NCBI GenBank assembly: GCA_041583135.1
Contig: JBFHGJ010000090.1
Coordinates: forward strand, 1-23,647
Length of the DNA: 23,647 nt
Source: JABSOG01 sp041583135
Lineage (GTDB): Bacteria > Pseudomonadota > Gammaproteobacteria > Enterobacterales > Alteromonadaceae
Reading direction: 5' to 3'
Shown: positions 1 through 6,392 of the stretch, piece by piece
How the letters are laid out: every line of letters begins with the position of its first letter
How positions within the stretch are numbered: position 1 is the stretch's first letter
Notes under the pieces: generated by a model
The model's database searches: none
Told to the model about the DNA's origin: nothing
What the model saw: the letters and a program-made list of their open reading frames with translations, nothing else
Program-made: the position numbers and the translations under genes

Positions 1-366
1 CAAATCAACTCCCATACTTTAGACACCAAACTCAGGTTCGAGCTAGCTTCAGATTGGTTTATCGAGCCTCATGTTAGGGTCTATCATCAGCAGGCGGCCT
101 ATTTTTACCGGCCGTTTTTGGCCATTGACGCTCCACTACCACACTATGCCAGTGCAGACCATCGCTTAGGCGCATTTAATGCCTATACTTTTGGTATCAA
201 AATTGGCTTGCCCTTAAGTGGTGAGGACGAACATATTAGCGTGCGACTTGAATATTATCGCCAAGCGCCAGAAACAGACCAGTTTGCCCTACCCGGCCAA
301 TTGAATGGATATCAGATTTATCCCAAACTCAAAGCCGTGATCTTACAACTTGGATATCGCTTTTGA
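1..366 (+). CDS. DUF3570-family outer-membrane protein, C-terminal part (5' end outside the window)
   Basis: The frame is open from base 1 to TGA at 364-366, giving about 121 residues. The visible part has alternating aromatic and polar strands (for example VRVYHQQAAYFYRP, ISVRLEYYRQ) and ends in LGYRF. A terminal Phe is typical of outer-membrane beta-barrel proteins. Family assignment rests on this barrel tail plus the directly overlapping ApbE gene, because DUF3570 genes are commonly found in small clusters with ApbE, DUF4266 and a thioredoxin-like gene. The likely location is the outer membrane and no molecular function is established for the family. The stop codon overlaps the TTG start proposed for apbE, so the two are probably translationally coupled. 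It could be another barrel family, since the diagnostic N-terminus is missing. Confidence 0.7.
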   Translation, partial: QINSHTLDTKLRFELASDWFIEPHVRVYHQQAAYFYRPFLAIDAPLPHYASADHRLGAFNAYTFGIKIGLPLSGEDEHISVRLEYYRQAPETDQFALPGQLNGYQIYPKLKAVILQLGYRF

Positions 367-1232
367 ACGGCATTACACTCAAGCGACAAAACGGTTGTCT
401 TTATGCTTATTTCAGCGCCATGAACAATCCTTGTGAATTGATTTTCGACAGTGACGAACACGCCTCAATGGCGCTGTTGGCCGAACAAATTGCCCAATTG
501 GCGTGGCAGCTTGAGTGCAAATACAGCCGCTTTAAGCCCGTTAGCTTATGTAGTCGCATCAATCAAAGCCAAGGTCGGCCCATCGCCATTGACCAGCAAA
601 CCTTTGAACTTTTAAATTTCGCCGAGCAATGCTACCAGCTCAGCGACGGGCTGTTTGATATTACCGGCGGCGTATTGAACCGTGCGTGGCACTTCGACAG
701 CGACGAACTCCCAACACCACGAACCATTGAATCATTGCTGCAATATGTCGGTTGGCAAAAAGTACAATTTACTCAGCACAGCATTATCTTGCCGCAGGGC
801 ATGGCATTGGATTTTGGCGGTATTGTCAAAGAATATGCCGTCGATAAAGCCATTGAGCTGTTGCGCCACAACGCTCCGGGATTGGCTGTTTTAGTTAACT
901 TTGGCGGTGATCTGGCTGTGAGTGCCGCTAAAAGCGATAACCGTGCATGGACTGTCGGTATCAATGATAACGACCATAAACCGCTCCAACTGCTAAAAGG
1001 CGCACTCGCCACCAGTGGTGATACCCAACGATTTATTGAGCGCAATGGTGTGCGCTACGGTCATATTCTCAACCCCAAAACCGGTTGGCCAGCCCTTGGC
1101 GGCCCAAGCACTGTGACCGTCGCAGCCCCGACGTGTCTGATGGCCGGTATGCTCTCGACCATGGCAATGTTACACGGCGAGGACGCCGAAGCGTTTTTGC
1201 AGGCCCAAGGGGTAGAATACTGGTGCTCGTAG
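363..1232 (+). CDS. apbE: FAD:protein FMN transferase (ApbE family)
   Basis: ApbE enzymes transfer FMN from FAD to a Ser/Thr of redox proteins outside the cytoplasm. Visible family motifs are SDGLFDITGG, ALDFGGIVKEYAVDKA, VNFGGDLAVS, SGDTQRF and the YGHILNPKTGWP segment with H234. Near the C-terminus the usual ADALxT metal-binding segment reads AGMLST, so the expected Asp is Gly262 while the Thr is kept. I chose the TTG at 363 (289 residues) over the ATG at 420 because the family's conserved start (an M-G-T-P-type segment) matches FSAMNNPCEL, which the ATG start would cut into. TTG 363 also overlaps the upstream stop codon. No signal peptide is visible, although many ApbEs are lipoproteins or exported. 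The target protein is probably encoded upstream of the window. Confidence 0.87.
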   Translation: MNGITLKRQNGCLYAYFSAMNNPCELIFDSDEHASMALLAEQIAQLAWQLECKYSRFKPVSLCSRINQSQGRPIAIDQQTFELLNFAEQCYQLSDGLFDITGGVLNRAWHFDSDELPTPRTIESLLQYVGWQKVQFTQHSIILPQGMALDFGGIVKEYAVDKAIELLRHNAPGLAVLVNFGGDLAVSAAKSDNRAWTVGINDNDHKPLQLLKGALATSGDTQRFIERNGVRYGHILNPKTGWPALGGPSTVTVAAPTCLMAGMLSTMAMLHGEDAEAFLQAQGVEYWCS

Positions 1233-1250
1233 GCACCAAGAGGTAATAGT

Positions 1251-1282
1251 AAGATTTGCCAGTATTCATACCGGCAAATCTT
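1251..1282. terminator. Hairpin between convergent apbE and barrel gene, probable bidirectional terminator
   Basis: AAGATTTGCC (1251-1260) and GGCAAATCTT (1273-1282) are perfect inverted copies. The 12-base interval can pair further (GTAT/ATAC). The hairpin sits in the 64-bp gap between two convergent stop codons. No run of T follows on either strand, so intrinsic termination strength is uncertain. Confidence 0.5.
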
Positions 1283-1296
1283 GGCATCGAGACAGA

Positions 1297-1929
1297 TTAG
1301 AAGCGGTATTCAATACCCAGTGAGTAATGGGCTGCCAAAATCTCAGTTTTCTCGCCGGCGATAAGCGTGCTATCAGGCTCGGCTAAGAAGAAGTCGGTGT
1401 TGAGCAACAAACTAACGTTTTCATTGATCTCATAGGCCGCCATTAGGCCACCGTAGATGGCAACATCATCATCTTCACCATATTCCAAACGCAACGATTC
1501 GCCTTGAGCTGACAAATCGGCATATAAATCGCTGCTCCAAGACATCAAACCCAACTTGCCGCCGAAAGACCAGCCGCTCATATTCGGAGTAGACAAATAA
1601 CGAGCCACCAAGCTGACACCTGACATATCGGTAGACGCTTTTACATTGACGCCAGAGTAACTTTCGTCAAACAACTCAGCTGCACCATAGTCGGTATACT
1701 GCGCGACGATAGCAACGTTTTGATTGAAGTTATAGGCCAGCGCAAGGCTAGGAGAAAAACTTGACCCAGACTCTTTTTCATAACCGCCGGAGACATCAAC
1801 TTGCTGGTTACCGATACCGGCTTCAACGGCAATTGAAAAACCGGCGTCATCAACTTGCTGGTCTTGGGCAAAAGCTTGTGGGGCAAAGGACAATGCAACG
1901 ACAGCTGCAATGCTAGATAAGTATTTCAT
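1297..1929 (-). CDS. Small outer-membrane beta-barrel protein (OmpA-TM-like fold)
   Basis: This is a 210-residue secreted protein. It has a clear signal peptide, with cleavage expected after PQAFA (residue 21), followed by alternating amphipathic strands (SFSPSLALAYNF, VAIYGGLMAAYEI, AAHYSLGIEYRF) and a C-terminal Phe. Length and strand pattern fit an 8-stranded OMP_b-brl/OmpA-like transmembrane barrel in the outer membrane. No ligand or activity can be read from it. The start is the ATG at 1929, preceded by AAAGGA. An upstream in-frame TTG at 1938 lies too close to the Shine-Dalgarno. It is a lone gene convergent with apbE and has its own candidate promoter at 2010-2038. The gene at 13777-14409 encodes a similar-sized barrel. 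Confidence 0.8.
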   Translation of the reverse strand: MKYLSSIAAVVALSFAPQAFAQDQQVDDAGFSIAVEAGIGNQQVDVSGGYEKESGSSFSPSLALAYNFNQNVAIVAQYTDYGAAELFDESYSGVNVKASTDMSGVSLVARYLSTPNMSGWSFGGKLGLMSWSSDLYADLSAQGESLRLEYGEDDDVAIYGGLMAAYEINENVSLLLNTDFFLAEPDSTLIAGEKTEILAAHYSLGIEYRF

Positions 1930-2009
1930 AGTACACAATTTCCTTTAAAGTTGCCGACATTGAGAAGGCAATTAAGACACGACAATTTCCTGACTATAAG
2001 TCGGCGCGG

Positions 2010-2038
2010 ATTGTACCGTCGGACTTTTGGAATAACAA
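2010..2038 (-). promoter_or_regulatory. Candidate sigma70 promoter for the barrel gene at 1297-1929
   Basis: On the minus strand TTGTTA (2033-2038) is followed after 17 bases by TACAAT (2010-2015), 4/6 and 5/6 matches to consensus with ideal spacing. It would give a leader of roughly 75 bases. The remaining divergent region (1930-2265) holds no gene. An inverted pair ATATTGGC/GCCAATAT lies at 2111-2118 and 2151-2158, but no convincing promoter for the rightward gene was found. Confidence 0.5.
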
Positions 2039-2265
2039 GGGACAAGATTAAAAACCGACAACCAAAAAAGAAACAGCCGAGACGATGTCGGCAATGGTCA
2101 ATATCACTAAATATTGGCGTCATTGACATTATGATGACATTTCAGGCGATGCCAATATGTCTGTTGAGAAAAGCTATCTATTTGAAAAATATAGAAAATG
2201 AAAAGTTGGTTCGTTCATTGCTCTAACCAACACAACCAAGTCGATGATAACCATTGGAATTGCAC

Positions 2266-3123
2266 ATGAATAAAATGAAAATGATCCCAGCCGCCATCTT
2301 AATGAGCACTGTAGCCTTAACTGGCAATGCCATGGCCCATGAGGGCAAATCCAACTTCCACGCCGACAACAACTTCGTCGGTGATTGCAATATCAACTTA
2401 CATCAAGGCGTCACCGTCACGCCAAGCTACGTCAAAGTTTTTGACAAGCACCACACCCTTTACCAGATCAGCAAAAACGGCGAAATGACCATAGATGGCA
2501 AAACCGTGTCGCTAGACTCAACGCAGCAACAAACCGCAGCACAATACGCCGAAGGTATTCGTAGCTCAGTGCCAAAAGCGGTTGCTATCGCGACCGATGC
2601 CATTGAACTTGCCAGCAAAGGTGTCGGCGAAGCCATGGGCACCTTGTTCGGTGAAAACTCCGATATTCAAATCCGCATCGAAGATGTGATGGCCAAAGCC
2701 AAAGAAAAAGTGAACGAAAGCTTAAGCCGCAGCGGCGATGAGTTTACCATCTCTCCTGATGGCTTTGACGACATGGACAATATTATCGACGAAGAACTTG
2801 AGCAAGAGATTGAAAAAGTCGTCATGAGTTCAATGGGTTCAATCTTCAGCTTAATTGGCCAAGCCATGAGCGAAGGCGATGGCGACTTCGAGCAGCGTAT
2901 GGAAGCATTCGGAGAGAAAATGGAAAAATGGGGCGAAGAACTTGAAGCCTCTTTAGAAGCCCAGGCCGATGATATTGAAGAAAAGGCCGAGGCATTGTGC
3001 CAGCAATTGAAAGAAGTCGATGAGCTGGAAACCAAATTACAATCTCAAGTGCCTGAGTTTGCCAAATTCGACTTACTTGAAGTTGACCGCAACAGACATG
3101 CCTATCACCACGACGAGGACTGA
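2266..3123 (+). CDS. Periplasmic DUF2884 (YggN-like) protein
   Basis: This is a 285-residue exported protein with a signal peptide ending near GNAMA (residue 24). The mature part opens with a Cys (DCNINLHQGVTVTP), then IDGKTVSLDSTQQQTAAQYAEGIRSSVPKAVAIATDAIELA, the pattern of the DUF2884/YggN family. A long acidic, Glu-rich helical region (about residues 170-255) follows and probably forms coiled coil. It contains the second Cys (ALCQQL), which may disulphide-bond to the first. E. coli YggN is about 240 residues and uncharacterised, so no function is assigned. The ATG at 2266 is chosen because it begins a good signal peptide, whereas the in-frame TTG at 2254 would precede it with charged residues. 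It appears to be monocistronic. A GGA-rich RNA-like stretch and a strong terminator follow directly. Confidence 0.8.
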   Translation: MNKMKMIPAAILMSTVALTGNAMAHEGKSNFHADNNFVGDCNINLHQGVTVTPSYVKVFDKHHTLYQISKNGEMTIDGKTVSLDSTQQQTAAQYAEGIRSSVPKAVAIATDAIELASKGVGEAMGTLFGENSDIQIRIEDVMAKAKEKVNESLSRSGDEFTISPDGFDDMDNIIDEELEQEIEKVVMSSMGSIFSLIGQAMSEGDGDFEQRMEAFGEKMEKWGEELEASLEAQADDIEEKAEALCQQLKEVDELETKLQSQVPEFAKFDLLEVDRNRHAYHHDED

Positions 3124-3270
3124 TAGCTGCAAGTAGCTTGCAAGGATGAGCGAGCAACATCGGAAGTCGTCACCAAGGAGCACGTGCCCAACGGATAAGG
3201 GACACATTAGGAATATCGTCAAGAAGGAATAGTAACCCCGCAAAACGTCAGTTGTGCGGGGTTTTTATTT
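3117..3270 (+). ncRNA. Candidate GGA-rich small RNA or 3' UTR, CsrB/RsmY-like
   Basis: Between the yggN-like stop codon and the terminator there are GGA trinucleotides at 3144, 3162, 3177, 3193, 3200, 3210 and 3226: seven in 85 bases, about five times chance. One more lies at 3117, inside the last codons of the gene. The first sits in GCAAGGATGA, close to the CsrA/RsmA consensus ACARGGAUG, and directly follows a stem of TGCAAG/CTTGCA (3128-3142). Repeated GGA motifs followed by a Rho-independent terminator are the hallmark of Csr/Rsm antagonist RNAs. I saw no clear promoter between the gene and this stretch, so it may instead be released from the yggN-like mRNA 3' end. This is inference from motif density only. 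Confidence 0.45.
3234..3270 (+). terminator. Rho-independent terminator
   Basis: AACCCCGCA (3234-3242) pairs perfectly with TGCGGGGTT (3255-3263). An inner AAC/GTT pair lies in the loop, and a T-rich tail TTTTTATTTT follows. It ends the yggN-like transcript or small RNA and separates it from trmH. Confidence 0.9.
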
Positions 3271-3341
3271 TACAATTGCCAATAACGCCATTAAGCTAGC
3301 GCTATGAATGACCTACAGCTTAATATGAAACTCTCAACATC

Positions 3342-4052
3342 ATGAGTCCAGAACGTTTTTCCCGCATTACCGAAATGCTCAAACGCCGTCAGCTCGACTT
3401 GACCGTTTGCCTTGAAATGGTGCACAAACCCCATAATCTCGCCGCCATTGTTCGCACCGCCGATGCCGTAGGTATTCATCAAGTACATGCCGTGTGGCCC
3501 AATCAATTTTCCCGTGTAGGCAAAGGCACTTCGGCGGGCTCCAATAGCTGGGTCGATGTCAATCGTCACGAAAATATTGAACAAGCCATTGCTGCGATGC
3601 GTGCCAAAGGGATGCAGATCTTTGCAACCAACCTCTCTGCGACGGCAATGGATTATCGCGAGCCTGACTATACCAAGCCGACCGCGTTTTTACTCGGTCA
3701 GGAAAAAACCGGCATTAGCGAGCAAGCGCTGGCTATGGCAGATCAGGATATTCTGATCCCAATGGTAGGCATGGTGCAGTCATTAAACGTTTCTGTCGCC
3801 AATTCATTGTTGCTCTATGAAGCGATGCGTCAGCGAGAAGCGGCGGGTATGTATGAGCAAACCTGTCAGCTGAGCCACGAAGAACAAACTCGAATTTACT
3901 TTGAACGCGGCCATCCGATCTTCGCCAAAGTTTGTCAGCAAAAGGGTTTACCTTACCCACAGATAGATGAGGCGGGCCAAATTGTGGCCTCTGACAGCTG
4001 GTGGCAAAAAGTACAAATGACTCAAGACGCTTGGGAACATTTGGACGACTAA
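3342..4052 (+). CDS. trmH: tRNA (guanosine-18 2'-O)-methyltransferase TrmH
   Basis: This SPOUT-class enzyme methylates the ribose of G18 in tRNA using S-adenosylmethionine. The 236-residue product is very close to E. coli TrmH throughout: MSPERFSRITEMLKRRQ at the start, motif 1 HKPHNLAAIVRTADAVG (with the conserved Arg38), motif 2 LLGQEKTGI, and motif 3 IPMVGMVQSLNVSVAN, which forms the AdoMet-binding trefoil knot. The start at 3342 matches the family N-terminus, but the Shine-Dalgarno is poor. The start codon overlaps the stop of a 13-codon upstream frame (ATGA at 3342-3345). recG begins 4 bases after the stop, so the two form an operon as in E. coli. The spoT/rpoZ genes that usually precede them are absent here. 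Confidence 0.96.
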   Translation: MSPERFSRITEMLKRRQLDLTVCLEMVHKPHNLAAIVRTADAVGIHQVHAVWPNQFSRVGKGTSAGSNSWVDVNRHENIEQAIAAMRAKGMQIFATNLSATAMDYREPDYTKPTAFLLGQEKTGISEQALAMADQDILIPMVGMVQSLNVSVANSLLLYEAMRQREAAGMYEQTCQLSHEEQTRIYFERGHPIFAKVCQQKGLPYPQIDEAGQIVASDSWWQKVQMTQDAWEHLDD

Positions 4053-4056
4053 TTCA

Positions 4057-6141
4057 GTGCAGCATTCGACCTCATTAAACAGCATTCCAACCTCAGTGCT
4101 CAAAGGCGTAGGGCCAAAGCAGATAGAACGGTTGGAGAAGCTCGGTATTCGCACGATACAGGACATGCTGTTTCATCTACCTGCTAGGTATGAAGATAGA
4201 ACACGCATTTATCCGATGTGCGACCTACTGCCCGGATTACATGTCTCGGTGCAAGGTCATGTTGAACACACCAACATCGTTTTTGGTCGCAAACGCATGA
4301 TGGTTTGCACCATTTCCGATGGCTCAGGCAAGGTCAACCTCAGGTTTTTTACCTTTGCGGCGGCACAAAAAAATGCCCTGACCCAAGGTCGTTTGATCAA
4401 ATGTTTCGGCGAAATCCGCCGTGGTCCCACAGGCTTTGAGATAGTTCACCCGGAATACAAATTTGTTGATGAAGGTGAACTTACCGAAGTGGCAGAAACC
4501 CTCACCCCCGTGTATCCAACCACCGATGGGCTCAAGCAATTATCCTTTAGAACGTTAACAGAGCAGGCCCTTGGCTATCTTGATAAGGGGATGTTGACCG
4601 AACTGTTGCCCGGTGGACTTTATCCTCATCAAATCAGCCTTAAAGATGCCATTCGCTTTGTCCACAGGCCGCCACCAGACACCCAAACCGAATTGCTTGA
4701 ACAGGGTAAGCACCCCGCTCAGCAGCGGCTGATTATTGAAGAACTCCTAGCCCATAATCTCAGCCTACTGAAGCTCAGACAAAGCGCCAATCAACATCAA
4801 GCGGTGAGCATTCATTTAAACTCAGCCCTTGAAAACAAGTTTTTGGCCAACCTTCCGTTTAAGCCAACCGGAGCGCAAAGCCGAGTGCTTGAGGAGATCC
4901 GCTTAGACATGACTCGGCCTGTGCCGATGATGCGTCTAGTGCAAGGGGATGTCGGTTCGGGGAAAACCCTAGTCGCCGCTTTGGCCGCTCTGACCGCGTT
5001 ATCAGACGGTTATCAGGTGGCCCTGATGGCGCCTACCGAACTGCTGGCAGAGCAACATGCCAACAGCTTTAAACAGTGGTATGAGCCACTTGGTATCGAA
5101 GTGGCGTGGCTTGCCGGAAAAACCAAAGGCAAAGCCCGAGCCGCAGCCTTAGAAGCCATCGCCTCTGGCGAGGCTAGAATGGTTGTTGGCACCCATGCCA
5201 TCTTCCAAGAAGCCGTCACCTTTAACCGCATGGCATTAATTATCATCGATGAACAGCATCGCTTTGGTGTGCACCAACGTCTAGAACTGAGAGAAAAAGG
5301 CGTGTTTGACGATAACCATCCCCATCAACTGGTGATGACGGCAACGCCAATTCCTCGCACCTTGGCAATGACCGCCTACGCCGACCTCGATGTATCAATC
5401 ATTGATGAGCTGCCACCGGGTCGTACACCGATACAAACCGTTGCGATGCCCGATACCCGCCGTGCGCAAATCATCGCCCGGGTGCGCGAAAGCTGCCTTG
5501 ATGATGGTCGCCAAGCCTATTGGGTATGTACTTTGATTGAAGAATCCGAAGTGTTGCAATGCCAAGCGGCACAAGATACCGCCGAAGAATTGCGCGCTCA
5601 GCTACCAGACTTGAACATTGGCTTGGTGCATGGCCGCATGAAAGCGGCGGAAAAACAAGAAGTCATGGCCGCATTTAAAGCCGGAGAACTGCACCTACTG
5701 GTGGCGACCACCGTTATAGAAGTAGGAGTAGATGTGCCCAACGCCAGCTTAATGATCATTGAAAACCCCGAGCGTTTAGGACTGGCGCAGCTGCATCAGC
5801 TCCGTGGCCGGGTCGGTCGTGGCTCGGTCGCCTCTCATTGCGTATTACTCTATCACGCCCCACTGTCTAAAACCGGCAAAAAGCGCCTTGCAGTGCTACG
5901 CGAATCGAATGACGGCTTTATCATTGCCCAAAGAGACTTAGAAATAAGAGGCCCCGGCGAAGTGCTCGGCACCAAACAGACCGGCCTTGCCGATTTAAAA
6001 ATCGCCGATTTGGTCAGAGATGCCCAGCTGATACCACAAATTCAAAATATCGCCCACCACATGTGGCAAAACCACCCCAAGTTAAGCCAGCAAATCATCG
6101 ACCGCTGGGTCGGCGACAAAGAAATATACTCCCACGCCTAA
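4057..6141 (+). CDS. recG: ATP-dependent DNA helicase RecG
   Basis: RecG remodels stalled replication forks and branched recombination intermediates. The 694-residue product matches the family length (E. coli 693). It shows LKGVGPKQIERLEKLGI and the LPARYEDRT wedge/OB entry, Walker A GDVGSGKT (near residue 298), the DEQH box (398-401) in IIDEQHRFGVHQR, TATPIPRTLAMT, HGRMK, and the motif VI region HQLRGRVGRG. The C-terminal TRG segment ends in KEIYSHA, comparable to the ERYSNA ending of the E. coli protein, so the gene is complete. It starts at GTG 4057 in operon with trmH, since homology begins within about 8 residues and no ATG fits. The TAA stop codon is also the first three bases of a 50-bp REP-like repeat. 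Confidence 0.97.
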   Translation: MQHSTSLNSIPTSVLKGVGPKQIERLEKLGIRTIQDMLFHLPARYEDRTRIYPMCDLLPGLHVSVQGHVEHTNIVFGRKRMMVCTISDGSGKVNLRFFTFAAAQKNALTQGRLIKCFGEIRRGPTGFEIVHPEYKFVDEGELTEVAETLTPVYPTTDGLKQLSFRTLTEQALGYLDKGMLTELLPGGLYPHQISLKDAIRFVHRPPPDTQTELLEQGKHPAQQRLIIEELLAHNLSLLKLRQSANQHQAVSIHLNSALENKFLANLPFKPTGAQSRVLEEIRLDMTRPVPMMRLVQGDVGSGKTLVAALAALTALSDGYQVALMAPTELLAEQHANSFKQWYEPLGIEVAWLAGKTKGKARAAALEAIASGEARMVVGTHAIFQEAVTFNRMALIIIDEQHRFGVHQRLELREKGVFDDNHPHQLVMTATPIPRTLAMTAYADLDVSIIDELPPGRTPIQTVAMPDTRRAQIIARVRESCLDDGRQAYWVCTLIEESEVLQCQAAQDTAEELRAQLPDLNIGLVHGRMKAAEKQEVMAAFKAGELHLLVATTVIEVGVDVPNASLMIIENPERLGLAQLHQLRGRVGRGSVASHCVLLYHAPLSKTGKKRLAVLRESNDGFIIAQRDLEIRGPGEVLGTKQTGLADLKIADLVRDAQLIPQIQNIAHHMWQNHPKLSQQIIDRWVGDKEIYSHA

Positions 6142-6238
6142 TCCATGGTGTCAGACACTAAAATTATGGGAACAAAGTTTTATTGTTATAATCCATGGTG
6201 TCAGACACTAAAATTATGGGAACAAAGCTTTGTTGTTA
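6139..6238. repeat. Tandem pair of 50-bp REP-like repeats
   Basis: Bases 6139-6188 and 6189-6238 are head-to-tail copies differing at two positions (48/50 identical). Each carries the palindrome GGTGTCAGACAC (6147-6158, 6197-6208) followed 9 bases later by GGGAAC. Self-palindromic GTGTCAGACAC elements occur as scattered intergenic repeats in many gammaproteobacteria, often linked to REP-associated tyrosine transposases (RAYTs). No transposase lies in this window, so these would be non-autonomous copies. The first copy begins exactly at the recG stop codon. Confidence 0.85.
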
Positions 6239-6294
6239 CGTTGCTAGCCCAGCAAGGGCTGCTCTTTTGCTTTTGCAACAGGTTCTTAACGAAC
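6236..6294 (-). pseudogene. Relic copy of the rarD 3' end
   Basis: Bases 6241-6292 match 6398-6449, the last codons of rarD, at 44 of 52 positions. Read on the minus strand the relic encodes SLRTCCKSKRAALAGLAT followed by a stop, against SLRTYRKSKSATLAGLAK and stop in rarD. The similarity also includes the flanking REP motif: GGTGTC starts 44 bases before the relic and 42 bases before the true tail. The whole block therefore looks like an old duplication of roughly 95 bp. It has no start codon and no expected function. Confidence 0.75.
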
Positions 6295-6317
6295 CCGTTG
6301 TCGCTTTGATAATTCAC

Positions 6318-6382
6318 GGTGTCAGACACCAAAAAATTGGGAACGGCAACTTTTTGGTGTCTGACACTAAAATTATAGGAAC
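6318..6382. repeat. Inverted pair of GGTGTC palindromes forming a large hairpin
   Basis: GTGTCAGACACCAAAAA (6319-6335) and TTTTTGGTGTCTGACAC (6351-6367) are perfect 17-bp inverted arms around a 15-base loop. Both are also members of the motif family, with GGGAAC at 6339-6344 and the variant AGGAAC at 6377-6382. Lying 26 bases past the rarD stop, the hairpin could terminate rarD transcription or protect the mRNA end from exonucleases. The rest of the 251-bp gap between recG and rarD is the tandem repeats and the relic. Confidence 0.8.
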
Positions 6383-6392
6383 GTGTTTATTT

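Noticed and set aside
1951..2226. 91-codon open frame in the 1930-2265 intergenic region
   Set aside because: It has a basic, low-complexity composition with no start signal, and it overlaps the promoter of the barrel gene on the other strand.
3128..3142. TGCAAG/CTTGCA as a GacA/UvrY box upstream of a Csr-type RNA
   Set aside because: The known box is TGTAAG-N6-CTTACA. Here the arms differ by a base and are only 3 apart, so it is better read as an RNA stem.
6139..6382. Repeated 27-bp motif considered as a CRISPR array
   Set aside because: Copies are unevenly spaced, two are directly tandem, the core is a self-palindrome and one interval is a gene-end relic. There are no spacers of constant length and no cas genes.
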